NCBI GenBank assembly: GCA_000755425.1
Contig: BBMT01000001.1
Coordinates: forward strand, 124,001 to 188,000
Reading direction: 5' to 3'
DNA length: 64,000 nucleotides
Origin: Vibrio maritimus
Lineage (GTDB): Bacteria; Pseudomonadota; Gammaproteobacteria; Enterobacterales; Vibrionaceae
Positions 1 to 9,162 of this stretch are shown piece after piece. Below the pieces are notes generated by a model. The model did not search any database. It was given only the letters and a program-made list of their open reading frames with translations, and had not been told where the DNA came from. The translations under genes and the position numbers were made by a program. Within the stretch, counting starts at the first letter, position 1; each line of letters opens with the position of its first letter.

Positions 1-1
1 T

Positions 2-744
2 GGCCACCTCATGATCGCATCTGGTGAAACTAACCTAAAACGCGTATGGGCAGAAGCGGGTGGCAAGAATGCCAATATCGTCTTTGAAGATTATGCCGAC
101 CTTGATGGCGCTGCTGCTGAAACGGCTGCAGGTTGTTTCTACAACCAAGGTGAAGTCTGCGTGGCGGCCACTCGACTGCTAGTACATGAAAGCATCAAAG
201 ATGCCTTTATCGATAAAGTAATCAGCGCGGCACAACGTTTCATGCCTAAAGACCCGATGGATCCGACTTCTTCAATGGGTGCACTGATTGACCGTGAGCA
301 CAAAGCAAAGTATTGGATTACGTCAAACTTGGCGAGCAAGCCGGTGCGATTGTGCGCTGTGGCGGTGATGTTGAAGGAAAAGGCGCGTTCGTCGAACCTA
401 TCATCCTAGACAATGTAAATAACCAGATGCGCGTAGCTCAAGAAGAGATTTTTGGCCCAGTACTTTGCGTTATTCCTTTCAAAACTGAACAAGAAGCCAT
501 TGCTATTGCCAACGACTCTCAATACGGTCTGGGCGCAGCGCTATGGAGTGACAACATCAATCGCGTACACCGAGTCGCTAAGCAATTAGAGGCGGGATCT
601 GTGTGGGTGAACAACTACAACGAGGGCGATATGACCGTCCCATTCGGTGGATTCAAAATGAGTGGTAACGGACGAGATAAGTCCATCCATGCTATTGAAA
701 AATTTACCGAAACCAAAACAACCTGGATTCGTCTCCACCGTTAA
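2..744 (+). CDS. puuC: gamma-glutamyl-gamma-aminobutyraldehyde dehydrogenase, 3' part, one frame break
   Basis: C-terminal half of a cytosolic NAD(P)-dependent aldehyde dehydrogenase that oxidises gamma-glutamyl-GABA-aldehyde in putrescine degradation. The reading frame is already open at base 2. Visible are the substrate-activating Glu in WAEAGGK, the catalytic Cys in NQGEVC and the PuuC-type tail (FGGFKMSGNGRDKS, then KFTETKTTWI). The frame breaks near base 310: one missing G restores HKAKVLDYVKLGEQ, so the downstream half continues in another frame to 744. puuB follows 28 bases later. The PuuC call over other aldehyde dehydrogenases rests on the tail motif and on puuB next door. The 5' half lies outside the window. 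Confidence 0.9.
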
Positions 745-772
745 GCCCGAAGCCGTTATTACAAGGAATAGA

Positions 773-2052
773 ATGATGAATAAACATACAGATTCATACT
801 ACGCTCACTCGATCCCAAATGTAAGTGAGTACCCACAACTACAAGACAATATTGAATGTGATGTTTGCGTGGTTGGTGCCGGTTTCTCGGGCTTGTCGTC
901 AGCGCTGCATCTTGCTGAGAAAGGCTTCAAAGTTGTGGTACTTGAGAACGCCAAAGTAGGCTTTGGTGCGACGGGTCGTAACGGTGGTCAGATTGTAAAT
1001 AGCTACAGCCGCGATGTGGATGTAATCGAAAGCCGTTATGGTGAAAAGCAAGCAAAAGCGTTGTGTGACATGATTTTTGAGGGTGGTGATATCATTCGCG
1101 GCCTTATCGACAAACACAACATCGACTGTGATTTCAAACAGGGTGGTATGTTCACCGCGCTAAACAACAAGCAAATGAAAGGGCTTGAAGAGCACAAAAA
1201 GCACTGGGAACGCTACGGCAACGACAAACTAAGCCTACTCGACGCCAACGAGGTTGAAGCGACAGTTGGCACAAAAGCTTACAAAGGCGCGCTACTGGAT
1301 ATGAGTGGTGGCCACATCCATCCACTAAAATTAGCGCTTGGAGAAGCTGCTGCCATCACAGCTCTCGGTGGTCAAATCTTTGAGCAATCCGGCGTAACTC
1401 GCGTGGAGAAAGGCGTAAACCCTGTTGCTCATACAGAAAAAGGCAGCGTAAAAGCTAAGTACATTGTCCTAGCAGGAAATGCGTACCTAGGCGGCTTGGC
1501 ACCAAATATCAGCAATAAAGCGATCCCTTGTGGTACTCAAGTTGTGGCTACTGAGCCGCTATCAGAAGCGATGTTGAAAAATATCCTGCCATCAGATTAC
1601 TGTGTTGAAGACTGTAACTATCTATGGATTACTTCCGCCTAAGTGCCGACAAACGCCTGCTGTTTGGTGGTGGCGTAGTCTACGGCGCACGTGACCCAGA
1701 GAACATTGAAGCCTTGATTCGACCGAAGATGGAGAAGATCTTCCCGCAACTTAAAGGCATCGGCATTGATTACAAGTGGACTGGCAACTTCCTACTGACT
1801 TACTCCCGTATGCCGCAGTTTGGCTCTTTTGCCGACAATATTTATTACCTTCAGGGTTACAGCGGCCATGGTGTGACTTGTACGCATCTAGCAGGAAAAC
1901 TGCTTGCTGAAGCTCTATCGGGTCACGCTGAACGTTTTGATGCCTTCGCAGACCTTACCCATGTAACGTTCCCAGGCGGTCGCCACTTTGCGATTCCGTT
2001 TACGGCAATGGGTGCGGCGTACTACAACTTGCGCGACAAACTCGCAATCTAA
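773..2052 (+). CDS. puuB: gamma-glutamylputrescine oxidoreductase, FAD-dependent, one frame break
   Basis: Oxidises gamma-glutamylputrescine to the gamma-glutamyl aldehyde, releasing ammonia and H2O2, just before the PuuC step. The N-terminus shows a DAO-type FAD fold (CDVCVVGAGFSGLSSALHLA, then a Glu at the end of beta-2). The C-terminus has the family segments DYFRLSADKRLLFGGG, GYSGHGVTCTHLAGK and FPGGRHF. AAGGAA precedes ATG 773 (a second ATG lies at 776). A base (T) is missing near 1623, splitting the gene after the ...CNYL segment. With it restored the product is 426 aa, normal for PuuB. Cytosolic flavoprotein. Confidence 0.93.
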
Positions 2053-2089
2053 TCCCAAGAAGATACAAAAACACCACTAGACAAAAAGA

Positions 2090-2111
2090 AGTGCCTGCAA
2101 TGACGGGCACT
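2090..2111 (+). other. intercistronic hairpin between puuB and aguB
   Basis: AGTGCCTG and CGGGCACT flank a 6-base loop in the 98-base gap. There is no T-tract, so this is more likely a processing or stability hairpin than a terminator. Low certainty. Confidence 0.3.
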
Positions 2112-2150
2112 CAGTCAGCCCTTAGATGAGAAGAGATAAAGGAAGATCCT

Positions 2151-3016
2151 ATGAGTAAAGTAGTTAAATTTGCTGCCCTTCAGTTGACCAAAACTTGGGA
2201 CCTAGATGCAAACCTAGAAAAGATTAAAGGCGCGATACGTGAAGCTGCAGCGAACGGTGCAAATGTGATCGTACCTCAGGAGCTCATGGCTGCCCCTTAT
2301 TTCTGTAAAAAACAAGAAGCGAAGTATTTTGAACTTGCAGAAGAGACGGATAACTGTCGTCTGATTAAAGAGCTCAGCGCGTTGGCAAAAGAGTTGAACG
2401 TCGTTATCCCAGTGAGCTATTTCGAAAAAGCCGGCAACACCTTTTTCAATTCGCTGGTGATGATCGATGCTGATGGCTCTGTACTTGAAAACTACCGAAA
2501 GTCACACATTCCAGATGGTCCAGGTTACAGCGAAAAGTACTACTTCAGCCCTGGCGATACAGGTTTCAAAGTATGGAAAACTCAATTTGGTACTTTCGGA
2601 GCAGGCATTTGTTGGGACCAATGGTTCCCAGAGCTTGCTCGTAGCCTAGTGCTGAGCGGCGCAGAAGCGATTTTCTATCCAACAGCGATTGTTCGGAGCC
2701 ACAAGATCTGTCACTAGACTCTAGAGATCACTGGCAGCGTACGATGCAAGGACACTCCGCGGCTAACCTAGTACCGGTGATTGCATCTAACCGTGTGGGT
2801 GTAGAAACAGATGACGGCATTGAGACCACGTTCTATGGTTCGTCATTCATCACAGACCACACTGGTGGCAAATTGGCAGAAGCGACGCGTGAAGACGAAG
2901 CGATCATTTATGCGGAAATCGATCTTCAAGAAACGGCCAAAGCTCGTCACGCTTGGGGCCTGTTCCGTGACCGCCGTCCAGAGCTATACCAAGACATTCT
3001 TAGCCTAGCGAAGTAG
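2151..3016 (+). CDS. aguB: N-carbamoylputrescine amidase, one frame break
   Basis: Nitrilase-superfamily amidase that hydrolyses N-carbamoylputrescine, the product of AguA, to putrescine, CO2 and ammonia. The catalytic triad is readable: Glu44 (VPQELMAAP), Lys117 (YRKSHIPDGPGY) and Cys154 (GAGICWDQWFPE). A good ribosome site (AAAGGAAG) precedes ATG 2151. A G is missing near 2691 (ATTGTTCGG for ATTGGTTCGG), truncating the first reading frame at 2717. Restoring it gives YPTAIGSEPQD and 288 aa, typical for AguB. The stop lies 11 bases before aguA, so the two are surely co-transcribed. Confidence 0.95.
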
Positions 3017-3027
3017 TGAGGTGACCG

Positions 3028-4109
3028 ATGAAACTCACCACTACACCAAAACAAGATGGTTTTTTCTTTCCGGCTGAGTTTGAGCCGGTAAGAGAAGTTT
3101 GGTTGGCTTGGCCTGAGCGCCGTGACAACTGGCGAGACAAAGCTAAGCCAGCACAAAGAACCTTCGCTAAGGTTGCCAATGCAATTGCTGATGTTGTACC
3201 GTGTCCGTAGCAGTGAGCAGTTCTCAGTATGAGACAGCTCGCACGATGCTAGACCGCTCCGTAAAGCTGGTGGAGATGGCGTTCAATGATTCTTGGATGC
3301 GAGACATTGGTCCAACAGTCGTTGTTAACGCTAAGGGTGACAGGCGCGGCGTGAGCTGGAAGTTCAATGCTTGGGGTGGTGAGTTCAATGGCCTTTATGA
3401 TGACTGGAGTGACGACGATAACGTTGCCGCTGCGGTATGTGATGTCATGGGGCTTGATTACTATCGTGCTCCGTTCGTTCTAGAAGGTGGTGCGATCCAC
3501 ACCGATGGTGAAGGCACTCTGTATACCACGGAAGAATGCTTGTTAAGCCCGGGACGTAATCCATCACTGTCTAAGACCCAGATTGAAGCCAAATTGAGTG
3601 AATACCTCGGTATCGAGAAAGTCGTATGGCTGCCTAAGGGGTTGTTTAACGATGAAACCGATGGCCACGTAGATAACCTAATTCACGTCATTGCACCTGG
3701 TAAAGTGGTATTAAGTTGGACGGATGATCCATTCGATCCCCAGTATGCTTTGTCTAGGGAAGCGCTATCAGCACTCAAGGCACAAAAGGATGCTAAGGGA
3801 CGTGCTATCGAAGTCATCAAAGTGCCATTGCCTGGCCCGCTATACTACTCTCATGAAGAGGCATCTGGCGTGGAAAGCAGCGATGGTATGAACCGCCAAG
3901 CGGGAGAACGATTAAGTGCGTCTTACGCTAATTTTTTGATGGTGAATGGTCACGTCTTTCTGCCACTACTAGACAGTGAGTTTGACAGCATCGCGATAGA
4001 GATTTTGGCCGCAGCACTGCCTGATTATCAAATCGTCGGTATTCAAACTCGCGAAGTGCTGTTAGGTGGCGGCAACATACATTGTATTACTCAGCAGATC
4101 CCAGCTTAG
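3028..4109 (+). CDS. aguA: agmatine deiminase, one frame break
   Basis: Pentein-fold hydrolase converting agmatine to N-carbamoylputrescine and ammonia. Recognisable segments are EVWLAWPERRDNWR, FNDSWMRDIGPTVV, FNAWGGEFNG, NDETDGHVDN (catalytic His) and, near residue 353, the catalytic Cys in GGGNIHCITQQIP. GAGGTGACCG precedes ATG 3028. A G is missing near 3201 (CCGTGTCC for CCGGTGTCC), which stops the upstream frame at 3210. Repaired length is 360 aa, normal for the family. With aguB it forms the two-step agmatine-to-putrescine route. Confidence 0.95.
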
Positions 4110-4192
4110 GGCTTTGCTTACTGATTCACTCTACTTACAAACAATAATGGCCGCTCCCCAGGAAGCGAGCCATAGAAACAAAAGGATTCACC

Positions 4193-5620
4193 ATGCAGCA
4201 AATTGACAACAAAAGCCTATTGGCGTTTATGGTGACAGCAGCTGATAACGCTGTTGAAGTAACCAACCCTGCAACCGAAGAGACGGTGGGCTTTGCGCCA
4301 CGTTCAAGCGATGCAGAAGTGATGGATGCCATCGAGCGTGCCCATGTGGCACAAAAAGAGTGGGCGAAGGTACCTGCAAAAACGCGCGCCGGTATGCTTA
4401 ACCGCTGGTTCCAACTGATTCTAGAGAACAAAGATGATCTTGCTCGAATCATGACGATGGAGCAGGGCAAACCACTCGCAGAAGCGGCAGGTGAAGTGCT
4501 GTATGGCGCGAGCTTTATTGAATGGTTCGCAGAAGAAGCAAAACGTACTTATGGCGATACGATCCCTGGACCAACGGCGGACAAGCGAGTCGTGACTATC
4601 AAGCAACCTATTGGCGTTGCTGTCGCTATTACCCCTTGGAACTTCCCTATCGCGATGATCACGCGTAAAGCAGGCCCTGCTCTTGCAGCAGGTTGCAGCT
4701 TTGTGGTGAAACCGTCTGATTCTACACCGCTGTCTGCGTTCGCTATTGTGGAATTGGCTTACCAAGCGGGCATTCCAAAAGACGCGTTGCAAGTCGTGTT
4801 GGGTGAAAGCTCACGTAAAATTGGGGCAATTTTCACTTCGCATCCTCTGATCAGAAAACTCTCTTTCACAGGCTCTACTCAAGTAGGCAGTGTATTGATG
4901 GCGCAGTCTGCTAAGGACATCAAGCGCACGTCGATGGAGTTAGGTGGTAACGCGCCATTTATTGTTTTTGACGACGCAGATATCGATGCAGCGGTTCAAG
5001 GCGCAATGGCGTCTAAATTCCGAAATGCAGGCCAAACGTGTGTTTGTGCGAACCGCTTCTATGTTCATAGCAAGGTTTACGACGAGTTTGTGGCCAAGTT
5101 CGATGCGGCTGTTCAGCAGCTTAAGATTGGTAACGGCTTAGATGAAGGCGTTAGCATTGGCCCTGTGATTAATGAAAGTGCAAAACAGGGTATCCAAGCT
5201 CTGATTGATCGTGCTGTTGAGCAGGGCGCAACACCTGTCACGCCGCTTAAATCCCTTGAAGGCAACTTTATGCAGCCAGTGGTGCTAAAAGATGTGTCCC
5301 ACAGTATGGATATCGTTCAAGAAGAGATTTTTGGCCCGGTTGCACCTGTAATTCGCTTTGAAACGGATGAAGAGCTGATCGAGATGGCTAATGACACCAT
5401 TTACGGCCTAGCAAGCTACTTCTACAGCCAAAACATTCATCGTGTATGGAAAGTGGCGGAAGCACTGGAATATGGCATGGTCGGCATTAACGAAGGCATT
5501 ATTTCTACCGAGGTTGCACCATTTGGTGGCGTGAAACAATCGGGTATTGGCCGCGAAGGCGCGAAGCAAGGTATTGACGAGTATATGGACGTTAAATATC
5601 TCTGCTTTGGTGGCAATTAA
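4193..5620 (+). CDS. gabD: succinate-semialdehyde dehydrogenase
   Basis: Oxidises succinate semialdehyde, made by GabT, to succinate with NAD(P)+. It is an intact 475-aa aldehyde dehydrogenase very like GabD throughout: QPIGVAVAITPWNFPIAMI (cofactor fold), SMELGGNAPFIVFDDAD (general-base Glu), FRNAGQTCVCANRFY (catalytic Cys) and the C-terminal EVAPFGGVKQSGIGREG. AGGATTCACC precedes the ATG. The N-terminus is a little shorter than that of the E. coli protein. It lies 83 bases after aguA and 28 before gabT. A related semialdehyde dehydrogenase role cannot be excluded, but gabT beside it argues for GABA use. Confidence 0.93.
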   Translation: MQQIDNKSLLAFMVTAADNAVEVTNPATEETVGFAPRSSDAEVMDAIERAHVAQKEWAKVPAKTRAGMLNRWFQLILENKDDLARIMTMEQGKPLAEAAGEVLYGASFIEWFAEEAKRTYGDTIPGPTADKRVVTIKQPIGVAVAITPWNFPIAMITRKAGPALAAGCSFVVKPSDSTPLSAFAIVELAYQAGIPKDALQVVLGESSRKIGAIFTSHPLIRKLSFTGSTQVGSVLMAQSAKDIKRTSMELGGNAPFIVFDDADIDAAVQGAMASKFRNAGQTCVCANRFYVHSKVYDEFVAKFDAAVQQLKIGNGLDEGVSIGPVINESAKQGIQALIDRAVEQGATPVTPLKSLEGNFMQPVVLKDVSHSMDIVQEEIFGPVAPVIRFETDEELIEMANDTIYGLASYFYSQNIHRVWKVAEALEYGMVGINEGIISTEVAPFGGVKQSGIGREGAKQGIDEYMDVKYLCFGGN

Positions 5621-5648
5621 TTAGCGATAACGAAGAAAGGACTGAACA

Positions 5649-6922
5649 ATGAAAAATCAACAACTGCATGAAAGAAGAAGCAAAGTTATCGCTCAGGGCA
5701 TGGGCGCACTTTATCCACTGTATGTTGAGAAGGCAGAAAATGCGCATGTATGGGATGTCGATGGCAATAAATACATCGATTTCGCAGCAGGAATTGCGGT
5801 AACCAATACTGGCCACTCTCACCCACGCATTACAGAAGCGGTGAAAGCGCAGATTGAAAACTTCTCTCACACGTGCGCCATGGTGACGCCATACGAATCG
5901 TTTGTGGAGTTGGCTGAAAAACTTACTGAGCTTGCTCCGGGTGATACCGAGAAGAAAGCGATCTTTCTTACTACAGGTGCTGAAGCCGTAGAGAACGCAG
6001 TGAAAGTGGCACGTGCACATACAGGCCGAAGCGGAGTTATCGCTTTTAAAGGCGGTTTCCATGGTCGTACCAATATGACTATGGGTTTAACCGGTAAGGT
6101 AGCGCCATATAAAGCGGGTTTTGGACCGTTCCCGAACGAGATATTCCATGCACCGTATCCAAATGCGTTCCATGGCATTAGTACTCAAGATAGCTTGCAG
6201 GCACTTGAAGATCTGTTTGCTTGTGACATCGAGCCTAGCCGTGTTGCGGCGATCATTTTCGAACCTGTACAAGGTGAGGGTGGTTTCTATCAAGCACCTC
6301 AAGACTTTGCTGAAGCGGTGCGTGCATTGTGTGACAAGCACGGTATCTTGTTGATCGCGGATGAGATCCAAACAGGTTTTGCCCGCACAGGAAAAATGTT
6401 CGCGACAGAGCACATTGGTATTGAACCAGACTTGATGACGATGGCGAAAGGGATTGCGGGTGGTTTTCCAATCTCAGCCGTAGTCGGTAAAGCACACGTT
6501 ATAGATTCAGCGCTTCCTGGTGGCCTTGGTGTACTTACGCTGGTTCTCCACTTGGTTGTATCGCGGGCTTAGAAGTTCTCAAGATCATCGAAGAAGAACA
6601 GTTGTGTGCTAAAGCTCAAGGTATCGGTGAAGTTGTTAATGTCCGAATGACCGCGCTGCAAAAGCAAGTTCCAGCAATCGGTGAAATCCGTACTATCGGC
6701 GCAATGATGGCGATTGAGTTTACCGACCCACAGACACAGCAGCCATTGCAAGATGTCACCAAAGCGGTGATTGCGAAGGCTCAAGAAAACGGTCTGATCT
6801 TGTTGTCGTGTGGCGTGAAAGCGAATGTGATTCGCTTATTGCCACCGCTAACCATAGAGTCAGAAGTGTTAGCAGAAGGTTTAGATAAGCTAGAAGCTAT
6901 CATTTTAGACGTGGCGAAGTAG
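5649..6922 (+). CDS. gabT: 4-aminobutyrate aminotransferase, one frame break
   Basis: Class III PLP aminotransferase transferring the amino group of GABA to 2-oxoglutarate, giving succinate semialdehyde. Seen are the phosphate-binding TTGAEAVENAVKVAR, FKGGFHGRTNM, LIADEIQTGFARTGKMFA and the Schiff-base Lys in MAKGIAGGFPISAV. AAGGACTGAAC precedes ATG 5649. A G is missing near 6531 (CTTGGTGTAC for CTTGGTGGTAC); restoring it gives GGLGGTYAGSPLGC and a 424-aa protein. It is the last gene of the polyamine/GABA set and is followed by a strong terminator. Confidence 0.95.
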
Positions 6923-6973
6923 TCCCCCTAGCTTCCCACAGATTTTTATCTCTCCGATAAAGTCTCTCCTTAA

Positions 6974-7015
6974 AAAAGCCCCCTCGATTCGAGCCCGAGG
7001 GGGCTTTTCTTTTTT
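6974..7015 (+). terminator. rho-independent terminator after gabT
   Basis: A perfect 13-bp GC-rich stem (AAAAGCCCCCTCG / CGAGGGGGCTTTT) is followed by CTTTTTT. It closes the polyamine/GABA operon. Confidence 0.95.
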
Positions 7016-7063
7016 CTGATCTTTTTGTCAATTTTTGATCTTGTCGAAAGTATTGATCATTTA

Positions 7064-7093
7064 TCAATTTAAAACTATATAGTTTTAAATTGA
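7064..7093. promoter_or_regulatory. 30-bp perfect palindrome upstream of manA
   Basis: The 15-base left half begins TCAATTTAAAACTAT and is repeated exactly in inverse, with the dyad centre at TATATA. It lies about 115 bases before the manA start and after the gabT terminator, so a dimeric repressor site or the promoter core of manA is plausible. No regulator can be assigned. Confidence 0.5.
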
Positions 7094-7139
7094 GTTCTGT
7101 TAACTTATTTTGAGTGACTGACACTCCGTTAGCAGACCT

Positions 7140-7183
7140 GGATCTTGATAGCGCTCTTTTGAAAAAGTCCGCTATCAAGATCC
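7140..7183 (+). other. stable leader hairpin before manA
   Basis: The arms GGATCTTGATAGCG and CGCTATCAAGATCC (14 bp, perfect) enclose a 16-base loop, ending 24 bases before the manA ATG. There is no T-tract directly after the stem. If transcribed it is a long stem in the 5' untranslated region, so it may affect translation or mRNA stability. Alternatively it is a second dyad operator. Confidence 0.5.
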
Positions 7184-7207
7184 CTTTGATGATTGGTTGG
7201 AATTTTC

Positions 7208-8397
7208 ATGACGCAACAACATTTTTTACCTATGAGTAATGTTATCCAAGATTACCCATGGGGCAGTGAGACCTCGATTTCGACGCTCTTTGGCATTGAA
7301 AACCCAGAGCATAAACCGCAAGCCGAACTGTGGATGGGCGCACATCCTAACGGTTGTTCACAGGTCTTCATCGACAATCACTTGGTTCGCCTCGACAAAT
7401 GGGTGGCGGGCGACCCTGAGTCTATTCTCAGCCCTTCTGTACAGGAGCAATTTGGTGAGTTGCCATACTTGTTCAAAGTGCTTGCGGCAGAAAATGCACT
7501 ATCGATTCAAGTGCACCCAAGCAAAGAACAAGCTGAAAAAGGTTATTTGTTGGAGCAGCAACATGGCTTGGCTTTAAACGCGGACTGTCGAAACTACAAA
7601 GATCCCAACCACAAACCAGAGTTGGTTTATGCTTTAACTCGCTACCAAGCATGAATGGCTTTAGGCCTCATGAAGAGATCCTAAAGCACTTCAATACATT
7701 GGATATTTCGGAGTTGTCTGAGCTCGTCACTGAATACAACTCGGAGCCGAACTCTGCAGGACTCGAGCAGTTCTTTGTCGGATTACTGAAGTTGGAAGGG
7801 GACATGAAATGCCGCGCCATTGACGCCCTATTAAGTTTTGCTAGCAATCAGCAAGGCGATGAGACATTTGAGCTTATTACTTGGTTAGCAGAGCGATACC
7901 CAGGTGATATCGGCTTATTCGCACCGCTTATCTTGCATGTTCTTACTTTGGAGCCTGGCCAGGCAATGTACCTAGATGCGTGTACTCCACACGCCTATTG
8001 CAAAGGGACAGGTCTTGAAATTATGGCTAACTCTGACAACGTGCTTCGAGCTGGACTGACGCCAAAGCATATTGACGTTGCGGAGTTGGCTGCTTGCACC
8101 GTGTTTGAGCCAAAACGTCGTGAAGATTTGCTTTCCACTCCCCATCGCGAGAACGGCGCAGAACACTTTTTGGTGCCAGTAAAAGACTTTAAATTCAGCG
8201 TATATGTGAATCAGCACCAACGTGAGCTTTCTGTGGAAACGCCAGAGATCTTGTTTGCGCTTGATGAGCCAGTGCATTTAATGCATGAAAATGGCGAGGT
8301 CGCTGTGTTGGAGCGCGGACATTCTATGTTCATTCCAGCTTTTGCTAAGCGCTATTCTGTCAGTTGCCAAGGTAAGTTTGCGCGTGCCTACTGCTAG
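7208..8397 (+). CDS. manA: mannose-6-phosphate isomerase, class I, one frame break
   Basis: Zinc-dependent cupin enzyme interconverting mannose-6-phosphate and fructose-6-phosphate. Visible are DYPWGSETSI, PQAELWMGAHPNG, LSIQVHPSKEQAEKG (zinc His), YKDPNHKPELVYAL (zinc Glu) and LDACTPHAYCKGTGLEIMANSDNVLRAG. ATG 7208 is preferred over an in-frame TTG at 7193. An A is missing near 7651 (GCATGAATGG for GCAATGAATGG), so the first frame stops at once; restored it reads YQAMNGFRPHEE and gives 396 aa. It stands alone between terminators. A second, intact manA lies at 16355-17542 in the mng operon. Confidence 0.93.
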
Positions 8398-8436
8398 GCT
8401 TGAGAGCAAAAACTGACGCAATATCGACAAACTGCT

Positions 8437-8465
8437 AGGGAGATCGCGAGAGATCTCCCTTTTTA
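8437..8465 (+). terminator. rho-independent terminator after manA
   Basis: A 9-bp perfect stem AGGGAGATC / GATCTCCCT with a 6-base loop, followed by TTTTT. Confidence 0.9.
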
Positions 8466-8568
8466 TCCAATTTGTACAGAATGCAATCAGCATGGATTGC
8501 AATTTAGTTACAGATAACTAGTATGTAATTTAAGGAAATGTAAAAACTAAAGCACTAGGTACTGTAAA

Positions 8569-9108
8569 ATGGAATTTAGAGTAGCAGAATATGCTGACTT
8601 TCAAAATGTGGCTCAATTACATGCATCGAGCTGGCAACACGCTTATAAGGGAATCATGCGCCAATCGTATCTTGATGACTCGGTTCTAGAAGATAAACAA
8701 CTGATTTGGCAGACAAGGTTGCTCAATCCGCCTTTTAGTCAACATGTCCTTGTCGCAGAAGACAATGGTGAGTTGGTAGGGTTTATTTGTCTTTTTGGCA
8801 ATCATAATGTCGATTTTGGCACTATCATCGATAATCTACATGTCACGCCTCAAGCACAGCGTCGCGGTGTTGCTAAACAGCTTATCGTTCGTGCCGTCGA
8901 ATGGGCGGAAAAGTTCTACCCGGAAAATGGCATTTTCCTCGAGGTTCTCGCCGACAACGCCAATGCCATTCACTTCTATGAGTCGCTCGGCGGTAATCAA
9001 GTCCTCAAACAACGCACAGAATCCCCTTGTGGTAAGTTTCTTGATGAATATCTCTACACTTGGAAGCGCCCAGCGGACTTAGGTGAAGGGTGTGGCGTTC
9101 TAGCCTAA
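8569..9108 (+). CDS. GNAT family N-acetyltransferase
   Basis: An intact 179-aa single-domain GNAT protein. It begins EFRVAEYADFQNVAQLH; the acetyl-CoA site is IIDNLHVTPQAQRRGVAKQLI (motif A, with the Q-x-x-G-x-A loop), and motif B follows as LEVLADNANAIHFYESLG. Some GNATs of this layout modify small molecules or peptides, but the substrate here cannot be told. It stands alone, with its own downstream hairpin. Start ATG 8569 is set by the conserved beginning of the fold. Confidence 0.85.
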   Translation: MEFRVAEYADFQNVAQLHASSWQHAYKGIMRQSYLDDSVLEDKQLIWQTRLLNPPFSQHVLVAEDNGELVGFICLFGNHNVDFGTIIDNLHVTPQAQRRGVAKQLIVRAVEWAEKFYPENGIFLEVLADNANAIHFYESLGGNQVLKQRTESPCGKFLDEYLYTWKRPADLGEGCGVLA

Positions 9109-9114
9109 CAAATA

Positions 9115-9143
9115 AAAAGGTCACTTCATAAAGAAGTGCCCTT
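9115..9143. terminator. terminator hairpin between convergent genes
   Basis: AAGGTCACTTC and GAAGTGCCCTT pair with one mismatch around ATAAA. A-rich and T-rich flanks suit both the GNAT gene and the minus-strand lipoprotein gene. Confidence 0.7.
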
Positions 9144-9162
9144 TCCTTATTGAGCTTCGCTG

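Noticed and set aside
7140..7183. Rho-independent terminator upstream of manA
   Set aside because: The stem is long but lacks a T-tract, and the real terminator of gabT is already at 6974-7015.
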